From Diploptera punctata (taxonomy: Eukaryota > Arthropoda > Insecta > Blattodea > Blaberidae): a stretch of DNA of 64,000 bases. Positions 32,265 through 42,535 of the stretch are shown one piece after another; within the stretch, counting starts at the first letter, position 1; every line of letters starts with the position of its first letter. Made by a program: the position numbers and the translations under genes. The notes beneath the pieces were generated by a model. It did no database searches, was not told where the DNA came from, and worked only from the letters and a program-made list of their open reading frames with translations. Where the stretch lies: the NCBI GenBank assembly GCA_030220185.1, contig JASPKZ010007797.1, positions 2,896,001 to 2,960,000 on the forward strand, in the 5' to 3' direction.

Positions 32265-32435
32265 TGATAGAGCAAGAATGGGTGGGGGAGAATAGCATTA
32301 ACCATGATTTCAGGGAAGTAGATCGTACAGGAAATGGTTGGAAAACAGTAGCTCAAGACAGGGGTGTATGAAGAGCTTATGTCCGCGCGGCCATGAACTT
32401 ACGGGTTCGATAGTGTAGTGAGTGAGTTAGCTATA
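32265..32435 (+). pseudogene. LINE-A 3' end
   Basis: Last ~55 codons in decayed form (RARMGGGE, NHDFREVDRTGNGWKTVAQD, AYVRAAMNL-like), ending at the signature GGGTTCGATAGTGTAGTGAG. Strongly 5'-truncated. Confidence 0.75.
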
Positions 32436-32464
32436 CAAAATTGTGGTTAATTATAATTATTTTG

Positions 32465-32768
32465 TCGAGACCGAGGTGATCTCGAGGTAGCGTACCGCCT
32501 TGCCAGGCAACGGGCCCGGGTTCGATTCCCGGTCGAGGCAAACTTCGTGGGTGAGATTTTTTCGGGATTTTTCCTCACCTGTAGGACAAATGTCAGGAAG
32601 CTTTGAGGCTCAAACGGTCCCCGAATAGCATCTGGTCATCATCATCATCATCATCCGTCGATGTGGAAAGCAACGGGAAGCTACCACACATATAATTCTC
32701 TAGTAAAACTGTAAAGCCTGGCTTGCTATGATTGCAGTGAAAGATTTGGCCAAGGGCAGAACACTATA
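32465..32768 (+). mobile_element. SINE family A, tail type 2
   Basis: tRNA head GAGACCGAGGTGATCTCGAG with GTAGCGTACCGCC and B box GGGTTCGATTCCC. Then core CTCACCTGTAGGACAAATG, a CATCATCAT microsatellite at the joint, and the tail ending GCAGTGAAAGATTTGG...GGGCAGAACACTATAG. Confidence 0.9.
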
Positions 32769-33178
32769 GAATAGAATATTTATTTGATATATAGTTATTT
32801 AACTTTTATCTTGATGTGTGAATTATTATATGTTTGTGCTCGCAAAACTTGAAAAGTAGTCGGTCGACTGATATGGGCCAACATATAGCTTTTGAAATAT
32901 CGCGAGTATTTAGCCAGTAGGGTCTATATATTATGTTCTAAATCCATTAGGTGTAGGAGTTTATCTGAAAGGATAACATTGAGCAACAAAAAAGCAACTT
33001 TTTTTTCTCAGAAAGAAAAATATGTGATTCTGATAGTATTTTTTTTTCTCCTGAATTCAAATATGATACTGGTTTTTCTCCATCACGCGAGGTTTCCGAG
33101 AAACAGGAATTTATAATTTCAAACACTTTAATATTTTCTACATTCGTAACTACACAATATTCGAACATTCGGACTCAC

Positions 33179-33328
33179 CTAGAAAGTAATAAATGACGAT
33201 TTTTTGCTATATTTCGCCTGTGGAGCATTCCTCTTGATGGTCCAACAATAATCGGCCAACATATTAGGATTCCATTTGTCTTGATATATCTTTTCCATAG
33301 CTAAAATCTCCTGAGTTAGGTCATTTGG
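33179..33328 (-). pseudogene. C-terminal fragment of a repetitive transposon-derived protein family
   Basis: The minus strand is open for 49 codons: NDLTQEILAMEKIYQDKW, then NPNMLADYCWTIKRNAPQ and AKYSKKSSFITF, stopping at 33179-33181. The motif MEKxYQxKWxxNMLADYCWxxKR is one I recall from multi-copy insect and other invertebrate proteins of likely transposon origin, where it lies at the extreme C-terminus as here. The upstream part is absent or unreadable. No function can be given. Confidence 0.55.
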
Positions 33329-34279
33329 TTTTATTTAAAATGGACAAATGAACGAAAAAACGTTTATTAAAAAATAATTATCTAAATCAATTAATTGAAA
33401 TTGAAATAAAAAAAACTGTGGGTGATGGAGAAATTCCGAATACATATTTGAAAACGCCTAAAAACTGCATTAAGTACAACTATTGGTACTCATGAGACAA
33501 AAATCATGTTGAGTAGTGTAATTTAAAAATCTCTGTGGCGATCGCAATTTCCGATGTTTCACAACGAAACTCAGTAGGCCTATATACTATTAAAAGTAAA
33601 CTGGGCTAGGTAATATTCAATAATGAACGAAATCCGATAATTAGAAGTGGGGTTTTACCTGGAATCTGAAATTTAAAATTTACTCTAGCATCCACAATGT
33701 TTGGTCTATTTCATTTTCAGATGTACGGGGTATCTAAAAATAATGAAGATAAGCCTATGTAAATTTATAACTATTTTTCTTTTTTTACTTATTAACTCTA
33801 AAGATAAAAACACATCTTTAATTTATTTAGGCGTAGGACTATACGCCGGGTGTTAGGTAGTTTGAAAATTAAGAAGCATCTAAACAAAATTTACCGACCT
33901 TCATCATCTATTACCATAGTTACCTATTAGATGTGTCGTTGGGTTGATCGCATACCATTCATGACATCTGTAGGGAATAAGCACAACAAAATCAACTTGG
34001 TCTAATAACTCCTAACAAAGGAGAGGCTAAGGCTCGACATTGTGTTGTTACGCCATTCTAGATAGATAAATATTTATTATACATAGGTTATGAGAATTAT
34101 TATATTCTTATGGCATATAAGACATTTATGTAGGGCTATAAATGTTAGGAACGATGGAGTTGATAGCATCCATCACCGCTTTCGTTGCGCTAATGTTTCA
34201 CAACAGATCATGTAGCTTGCTCCGCCATGTTGAAACTGGAGAACCCCTTTGTGGTCCGGGGAAGCCGAATTCACAATAA
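33329..34279. other. No gene recognised
   Basis: AT-rich with no readable domain. 33970-34260 is somewhat more GC-rich but has no structure I can identify. Confidence 0.35.
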
Positions 34280-34518
34280 TTGAGGAGTTGGGTGGAATAT
34301 GGGCACAATTAAAATATATACGTTTTGAGATATTAGCAATTGATATATAACTAAATGCATAACATTGTTGTTTATTTTAATTGATACAATCAGCTGCTGT
34401 AATCGAGATATCGAAACGAAACTTTTCAGGCTGACCAACTACAAAACGGCGAGTCCAAAAATGCAATGAACGGAAAAGGGGCATAACATGAGTTATGCCC
34501 ATATTCCATTCAACTCTT
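34280..34518. mobile_element. Miniature inverted-repeat element, ~240 bp
   Basis: TGAGGAGTTGGGTGGAATAT GGGCA at the left pairs with TGCCCATATTCCATTCAACT CTTCA at the right, 25 bp with 3 mismatches. The interior has no frame. No target duplication could be fixed. Confidence 0.75.
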
Positions 34519-34879
34519 CAGTTACATTAGACTATTAATAAGAATTGTGATATTGTATACTGATAAAATAATACTACATTCACCATTAATGTTATACATT
34601 TTACATTTTTCGGAACACGTTATTGCACTTTATTTAGATATTTAATAGAATATTGTTTTCAACTGGTAAACGAAAGGGGAATAATACGTGATGCAGTCGA
34701 AAGTGACGTGGGTTTTGTTGACTTGCACTGCGGCTATTGTAGACACTACATGGCCTACTGTTGGGGAAAGGGGGAAAATGAGGCATGGGGTTATGTGATA
34801 GAATTATGAAAATATTTTTGTTACTGCTTCGTAAATTCTCTTTTCATTATATTCTGTGTGTTTGTAATGTAGATAGTTG

Positions 34880-34884
<5 letters not shown>

Positions 34885-34927
<43 letters not shown>
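34885..34927. repeat. (TG)n microsatellite
   Basis: Uninterrupted TG run of about 42 bp. Confidence 0.95.
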
Positions 34928-34928
<1 letters not shown>

Positions 34929-36445
34929 GTGTATGAGGAAAAGTTACAAGGAATTGTATTTTCGATAAATAATATGTTAGAAATATCGAGAAAGTAATGA
35001 GTACGTTTGTTCTTAAATTTATTGGTGTTTACAAATTCAAAGTTTTGTGATGAATTATTTATGACGTTTAGTAAACGTAAAATCCGTCATCAAACTAAGA
35101 GAATTGTTTACCAAGTCGAATTTCTAATCCGAATTTGTTGGTTTATGTTACATATATAGTTAATTAAATCCTATTAAAGTTGTTTTGTTGCTAGAAAAAA
35201 TCTCCTAATGGTGACATCTTCAGAATACCGTTGTTTATTCTTTATTTTAGTGACATAGACTTAGTTTTATTTAAAAAAATAGAACGTTGCACTAGAACGA
35301 ATGTTAAATTTCCGTTTTAGGTTAATTCCGACTCCTAACGGTGCGATTTGGTTGGTTAACGAATATATTTTTTGATTGACATATGGCGAGTTTGGTTAAG
35401 AAAGAGACAGAAATTGCGGCCGCTAGAGCGTTATCATACCTATATAATTATATACCAAGGTATTGAAATATTTGCCATGGTTAATTTCTGTGTGTCCTAA
35501 TAGGTTCGCTGAAAGTATGTAAAAATAGTTTTAAAGGAAACAACATGCATTATTTCGGGATGTGCTAGAAAGCGGCCAATAGGTTTACATAGCCGATAGT
35601 TTGTGATGAAATGTCTTATTCGTGTAAATATTTTACAGTTTGTGCAAATTGAATGAAATTCCGAAATATGTTTTTAACTTTGTTAGTTTGTTAAAGAAAT
35701 ACCGCTAAATAAATAAACAGTGTTTATGTTTAAAGTGAATTATTTGAAGTCTGTTAGCTTTGTTTTGATGAATATTGAAGTATTTTATAGAAGTTAAATT
35801 TATGCCCTTTGGCAGTTTTGGATGATTCGTTATTAAGGCAGATAAAAATTCCCGACACACCTTCTAAAGTGTCTTTTTACAATTTTATGAAATAAGTTGA
35901 AAATGTTTACTTTTTGGTGAAAATTCGAGGACATTCGGAAAACTGGGGTCGGGAAATTAGTGATGTAGGTCGGATTTTAATAAATGTACCGTAGATATTC
36001 CTGAACGGAGCGTGTGAACTGAATTTTCGTAGTTTTGAAAGAACATGAATTTTTCGTATTTTTTGGTAAAAATGCGAAGACCAGAGTATTGGGAAACGGA
36101 GATGGGAATTTTTTTATGCAGGTTGGATTTTTTACGTATTTTTGAACGTATCTCGTAGAGTGAATTTTTGCAGTTTTAACAAAGCAGAAATGTTTTACTT
36201 CATTTTTTGTAAAAGTGGAAGTGTTGGAAACGGGGTTCGGGAAATGTGGGTTCTAGACCGGATTTTTTTTCTTAAAAATTGTGTAGTGGCTCTGTATTTT
36301 TTTCGTGGTTTATCATTTTATTAATTTTTGGAGAAAATAGGAAGATTAGGTCAATTCGATCAAGAAATTTGTGTTGGACAGGAATTTTTTTTTTTTGCGT
36401 TAGAAATCAAGGAGTGGCTCTGTGTGTGTGTTCATTTTCGTGATT

Positions 36446-37310
36446 TATAGAATTTTGAAATATTTGGAGAGAATAGGAAGATTAGGTAAATTCGATCAGG
36501 GAATTTGTGATGTAGACAGGATTACAATTTTGAAATATTTGGAGAGAATAGGAAGATTAGATAAATTCGATTGGGGAATTTGTGATGTAGACATGATTAG
36601 AATTTTGAAATATTTGGAGAGAATATCCATCCATAGTAATTCTGCCCGAAGGCAGGTCCTTCACTGCAATCATAGCATTTTCATGCTATTCTTGCAGCTT
36701 TACTAGGGAATTGTAGGTGTGGTAGCTTCCCGTTGCTTTCCACACCGGTGAAGGATGATAATGATGATGGTAATGATAAGGATGATGATGATGGCCATAT
36801 GATTTCGGGGACCGTTTGGGCCTTAAAGTTTTCCTGACATTTGTCTTACAGGTGACGAAAAACCCCGATAAAAACCTCACCCAGAAAAACTGCCCCGACC
36901 GGGGATCGAACCCGGGCCCGCTGCGTTACAAGGCAGCACGCTACCTCGGGACCACAGCGGTGGAATGAAGATAGGTAAATTCGATCGGGGAATTTGTGAT
37001 GTAGACAGCATTAGAATTTTGAAATATTTGGAGAGAATAGGAAGATAGGTAAATTCGATTGGGGAATTTGTGATGTAGACAGGATTAGAATTTTGAAATA
37101 TTTGGAAAGAATAGGAAGAAAGGTAAATTCGATCGGGGAATTTGTGATGTAGACAGGATTAGAATTTTTAAATATTTGGAAAGAATAGGGAGATAGGTAA
37201 ATTCGATCGGGGAATTTGTGATGTAGACAGGATTAGAATTTTGAAATATTTGGAAAGAATAGGAAGATTAGGTAAATTCGATTGGGGAATCTATGATGTA
37301 GACAGGATTT
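36446..37310. repeat. 73-bp tandem sub-repeat inside the satellite
   Basis: Seven or eight nearly identical units run AATTTTGAAATATTTGGA...GAATAGGAAGA, GGTAAATTCGATYGGGGAAT and TTGTGATGTAGACAGGATTA. They correspond to one half of the longer satellite unit; the GCGTTAGAAATCGTGG half is missing. A family-A SINE interrupts the third unit. Confidence 0.92.
36627..36964 (-). mobile_element. SINE family A, tail type 2, inside the sub-repeat
   Basis: Near-consensus copy: ATCCATCCATAG tail end, GGCAGGTCCTTCACTGCAAT, the ACACCGGTG joint with GATGATAATG expansion, core, and tRNA head complement GGGGATCGAACCCGGGCCCG. The interrupted 73-bp unit resumes just after it, with at most a short GAAT duplication. 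Confidence 0.92.
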
Positions 37311-39971
37311 TTTTTTTTTGCGTTACAAATTATAGAGTGGCTTGCGTTACAAATTGTAGAGTGACTCTATAGATATATGTATTTTTTTTTGTGATTTATA
37401 AAAGTTTAAAATACTTGGAGAGAATAGGAAGTTTAGGTAAAATCGATCGAGGAACTTCTGATGTAGACGGGAATTTTTTTTTTTTTTGCGTTAGAATTCG
37501 TGGAATGGGTCTGTAGTTATATATATATACATGCGTTTTTTTCCGTGATTTATAAAATTTTGAAATTTTTGGAGAAAATAGGAAAACTCAGTAAATTCAA
37601 TCGAGAAATTTCAGATGTAGACAGATTTTTTTTTTTGTTTTTGAGTTAGAAATCGTAGAGTGGCTCTATAGAATTTTTTTTTTTCGTGATTTATAATTTT
37701 TTCAAATATTTAGAGAGAATAGGAAGATAAGGTAAAATCGATCGGGGAAGTCCTGATGTTGACAGTTTTTTTTTCTTTACAATTCGTGGATTTTTAAATG
37801 ATTTTTAATATGTGGACTTTTTTGTGAAAATATGAAAGTTATAGCTTTTTGGTGCAATAGAAGAAAATAGTTGTGAACAAAACCGGATTTTATGTATTAG
37901 AAATCGTGGACACACTCCATACAAATATGCGTGATTTCTAAAACGTTGGTATATTTGTAAAGATAGGGAGAATAGGGTAATGGGACAAAGATATTTGGGA
38001 AACACTTAATATTTTTTGTCGTTAGAAACCCTGGATATACTTTATATAGCCTACAAGTTTTTAGCGTCTTTCAGGATTTTTGAGCATTTTATATTAGGCT
38101 TATTTGTGAAAATATGAAGACTGTATGTAGCGTTTCAAAATGGGATGGAAAATCTGAGACGCAGTCAAGATTTTTCCCCCCCATTAGAAATCGTGGACAC
38201 ATTCTGTACAGTTATTTGGGGGGGGTTCATGGTTTATAATTGTTTTTACATATTTGGAGAAAATAGAGTAGCTTTATAAATGGGATCATGAATTTAAGAT
38301 CCACAGACCCCCCCCCTTTACGTTAGAAGTCGTGGACACACTCTGTAGCGTTTTTTTTTTTTTCATGATTGCTAAAGTTTAGACTTTGTGGTGAAGATAA
38401 GAATATGAAGAAAGTGGAATCGAGAAATTTGGGACTTTTTTTTTTTTGCAATAGAAATCGTGAACTCATCCTGTAGAAGGGATTTTCTTGGTTATTTTGA
38501 TGATTTCTAATATGTTAACTACTTTGGAGAAAATGGAAAGAATACGGCACGCTTGGGAAATAATTTTTGGTTGTTGGCATGATTTTTTTTCATTAGTAAT
38601 CGTGGACGCACGCTGTAGGCACCTATTATGCGTTTTTAATTGTTTATAGAATGATTTTTTAAAAGTAGACTGTATATAACGTTGTAATGTTTGGATTTTT
38701 TTTTCTGCGTTACAAATCGTGGAAACACCCCTTTAGTGGTTTTTAGCGTATGTTATGATTTCTAAAATCGTGATATATTTGGTAAAAATGGGATGAGTTT
38801 AAACTTTGAATATGGGATGGAGAAATTTTGGGTGTAGTGTATTTTTTGCGTTAGAAATCGTGATACACACTGTAGACACTTTTTTAAAAATAATTTAGGA
38901 AATAATTTTAGGTCAAAAGAGAAAGATTATAGCCTTGGAAATGAGGAAGGTAGACCGGATTTTTTTTTTTTTTGCGTTAGAACTAGTGGATACACAATGT
39001 AGATATTTTTTTTCATGTTTTAGAAAATCATTTGAAGTCAAAAGAGAAAGATTATAGCCTTGGAAAAAAGTTATGTAGATCGGGTTTTTTGCATTAGAAA
39101 TCGTGAACATACCCATTTTTTTTCATGATTTAGGAAATTATTTGAGGTGAAAAGATAAAGATTGTAGTCCTATATAGCCTTGGAAATAAAGAATGTAGAT
39201 CGGATTTTTTGTGTTAGAAATCGTGGACACACCCGGTAGACTTTTTTTTTTTTCATATTTTATAAAATCATTTGAGGTCAAAAGAAACAAATTGCAGTTG
39301 TATATAGCCTTGGTAATAAGGGATATATACCGGATTTTTTGTGTTAGAAGTCGTGGACACACCCTGTAGAATTTATTTTTCATGATTTAGAAAATCATTA
39401 ATGTTTTAGAAAATCATTTGAGGTCAAAATAAAAATTGAAGTCCTATATAGCCTTGGAAATAAGGTATGTAGACCAGATTTTTTGCGTTATAAATCGTGG
39501 ACACACTCTGTAGATTTTTCGTGGTTTAGAAAATGATTTGAGATGAAAGGAGAAAGTTTGTAGTTCTATATAGCCTTGCAAATAAGGTATTTCTGTCTAG
39601 ATTTTTTTCATGATTTAGAAAATGATTTGAGATCAAAAGGAAATATTGTAGAGAAAGGTACGTAGAGCGTATTTTTTTGCGTTAGAAATGATTTGATGTC
39701 AAAACTGAAAGATTGTAGTCATATATAGCCTTGGAAATAAGGTGTAGACCGGATTTTTTTCGTTAGAAATCGTGGACACACTCTATAGATAATATTTTTT
39801 TATGATATAGAAAATTATTTGAGATGAAAAGAGAAAGATTGTAGCCTTGGAAATGAGGTATGTAGATCGGATATTTTGCATTATAAATCGTGGACACACT
39901 CTATAGATATTTTTTCCATGATTTATAGGAAATTATTTAAGGTAAAAACAGAAAAAAATATATATATACAA

Positions 39972-40226
39972 ACAGGGTGTATCAAAAAGGTTGGCACAAA
40001 CTTACATGGTTGAAAGTACACGATAATAGAAGCAACAATGTCCCAGTAAACATGGGTCTGCGAACGAGCCGTTTGCGAGATGATTACGAATGTATGGTTA
40101 CAAGCCGCCACTGATTTCATTGTAAATATCGTCCTAGTTAGTACGAATTAATTTGAATTTAGACTTTACTATTAATTTTCCATCTCATTTAGTTCACATT
40201 TCACTTCACTTTTTGATACACCCTGT
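39972..40226. mobile_element. Miniature element with mariner-like ends
   Basis: A perfect 18-bp inverted repeat, ACAGGGTGTATCAAAAAG at 39972-39989 and its complement at 40209-40226, encloses 255 bp in total. The interior has CGAACGAGCCGTTTGCGAGA, a segment I associate with the untranslated leader of some mariner-like elements. No transposase remains. A (TG)n run follows directly. Confidence 0.8.
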
Positions 40227-40284
40227 GTGTGTGTGTGTGTGTGTGTATATATAGCCTATATAGGTATATATAGCCTATATATAG

Positions 40285-40603
40285 TCCACCGCTGTGGTCT
40301 CGAGGTAGCGTGCTGCCTTGTTACGCAGCGGGCCCGGGTTCGATCCCCGGGGCCGGGGCAGTTTTTCTGGGTAGGTTTTCATCAGGTTTTTTTCCTCACC
40401 TGTAAGACAAATGTCAGGAAAACTTTAAGGCCCAAACGGTCCCCGAAATCATACGGCCATCATCATCATCCTTATCATTATCCTTCACCGGTGTGGAAAG
40501 CAACGGGAAGCTACCACACCTACAATTCCCTAGTAAAGCTGCAAGCATAGCATGAAAATGCTATGATTTCAGTGAAGGACCTGCCTTCGGGCAGAATTAC
40601 TTA
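40285..40603 (+). mobile_element. SINE family A, tail type 2, with 9-bp target duplication
   Basis: Consensus tRNA head (CCACCGCTGTGGTCTCGAGG, B box GGGTTCGATCCCC), core, ACCGGTGTGG joint and tail ending GGCAGAATTAC. CTATATATA flanks both sides (40275-40283 and 40604-40612). Confidence 0.92.
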
Positions 40604-40829
40604 CTATATATACCCTTGGAAATGAGGGATATGAACCGAATTTTTGCAATCTTAATTTTTATGTAAGAAATGTTTGCATTAAATATTGTGTTTCGTTATT
40701 ATGTTAGGTTAGTGATTTTGAAAGGAGTGAGGGATTTGCAGAGGATGTAGAGGAAATATTATGTTTGTTATTTGGTCGATGAATGAGAATTATATATTTC
40801 ATATTTAGTATCTTGAGTCGTGAAGAGCG

Positions 40830-40830
40830 A

Positions 40831-40892
<62 letters not shown>
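40830..40892. repeat. (AAT)n microsatellite
   Basis: About 20 uninterrupted AAT units. Confidence 0.97.
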
Positions 40893-40893
<1 letters not shown>

Positions 40894-41945
40894 GTTATAA
40901 AAATTGGAAGATATCTGAAGTCGTGTAAATAATAGTTAATTAAGAGGTGTAACTTTTCCTCTGTGGTGTGTTCGTGAGTGTGTGATAAAGTAGTAGTGTT
41001 TGTGAAGAATTGTTATAATTTTGAGTGGTGAGGAATATTTATTGGATGGTGTGAGGGGAAAAATAGGGTTGCCAAATGTTTTCAATTATAATATAGGCCT
41101 GTATATATTGTGAAATAGTATAGCAAAAAAATAAATCACTATTTAGTATCATATGTATAATTTTTAAGGAAAGAGTTTGCGTTTTTCGCTTATTTCATGG
41201 GGGGGGAGGGAAAGATTACTTTTTATCACGCTGTATAGATGAGATAGTATACGATTATTTGGAAGATGTTACGTATCAACCGGCTAGGCGCCATAAAAAA
41301 AATTGGTGCCATCTGTTGCACTGGCTTATGAAGTAAGTGTACGCACACTTTAGCGCCAAATATTTAAACATAGTTTTATTATTAAATAAATGTAAACGCC
41401 ATCAGTCCTATCAGAGATTCTGTGTTTTGCAACAAACGGATATGAAGCAAGATTTTCATAAATGCTAATGTAATTTTTGCATAATGCAGCTAAGCGCCAA
41501 ATGTTAAATCTTAGAAAGTACTGTGTTTTGAAAGCACTAATTAGAGGTTCAATTCCTCTTTTAAGTTTATTTTGTGACTACTCTTAGATTGTTGATGTAT
41601 AACTATCAAACAAGGAAAATAACTTACAACGTCCAGTATTGTTATTTTAGTGCTACGATAAATAATAAAGATTGACTTAAAGTTTAATCGTATTTTTCTA
41701 GAAACTTGGATAATGGCGCATAGCCGGTTGGTGCATAACTCCGTCAATTTTAAATGTTGATGGCTAAGAGATGAATGTTGTTAGATCGGAGGTGAGGGTT
41801 GTCCCACATATTAAATGTATCGAGTGTTGACTTACTGTGTGTCCACTGTACACGACGTGACGGAATCCCTCAATCTTAAAATAAATGTTGTTAACCTCAT
41901 TTCACTTATATCTATAATTATTAGCTAATTTAAAGCAATATATAT

Positions 41946-41990
<45 letters not shown>

Positions 41991-42249
41991 CAATGATATA
42001 TTCAGATTTTTTAAAAATTATTTGGACTTGGATTCAGTGATTGTGATCGAGGAGGGCGATGGGTGAAATGCGTATGGCCATTTTCGGTCGAAATGAGAAT
42101 TTTTTTTTGCTTAAAGAATAGCACGTAGTTTGAAATACATTTTTGCAAAGTTTGAATAAGTTTAGAAGGCAAATCCGTGTACATAAAAAAGAGTTAAATA
42201 CATCTTTCCATCACCCCAACAAAATAATTTCCAAAATTAAATTGACATA
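40893..42249. other. No gene recognised; includes (TA)n at 41940-41985
   Basis: G/T-rich sequence with a G8 run at about 41202 and a broken TA repeat at 41940-41985. No frame or RNA gene was seen. Confidence 0.4.
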
Positions 42250-42535
42250 CCGTTATGGCGCTGGCCTCATATCCACATGCATTAATGAGATGAATGGACG
42301 ATAATCCAGCCAGTATGACATGTGGTGAGGATGTCGAATTCTTTAGTCGTTAGCTGGTTTTGCTAATCTGGAGGCTGCATTTAGTAGGCGTACGCAAATT
42401 CTTTATACTGCTGGGTTGGTCGGTTTTCTATTGGTCAAAATAGGTTCTGCCATGGTAATTAGAACCAGAGCAGGTGACGTAGTTGTAGGCCTACATGAAG
42501 TCATGACGAGTTAAACCGCTCGGCCTCGGAGCGGA
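42250..42535 (-). mobile_element. SINE family C, diverged
   Basis: Recognisable by CTGGCCTCATATCCACATGC at the left, TGACATGTGGTGAGGATGTC in the middle and the head complement TTAAACCGCTCGGCC at the right. The middle part carries about 25 bp of replaced sequence. Confidence 0.75.

Larger units (their letters stand above)
35840..39960. repeat. Degenerate satellite array, ~130-160-bp units
   Basis: More than 20 recognisable units share GCGTTAGAAATCGTGGACAC, a CTCTGTAG block, a T run, CATGATTTAGAAAAT, and then GGAGAAAATAGGAAGAT or, further right, CCTTGGAAATAAGG, ending TGTAGACCGGATT. Clear anchors lie near 36400, 37490, 37640, 37900, 38180, 38320, 38705, 38847, 39210, 39340, 39485, 39760 and 39875. 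A last half unit reappears after the SINE at 40613-40645. It is non-coding and C-poor. T runs of variable length separate units. Confidence 0.88.

Noticed and set aside
35840..39960. CRISPR-like array
   Set aside because: The units are contiguous and degenerate with no short identical repeats separated by unique spacers, and the genome is eukaryotic.
12940..40550. Open frames over SINEs (CPDRGSNPGPL-type peptides)
   Set aside because: They recur wherever family-A SINEs occur, in either orientation, and derive from the tRNA head and core.
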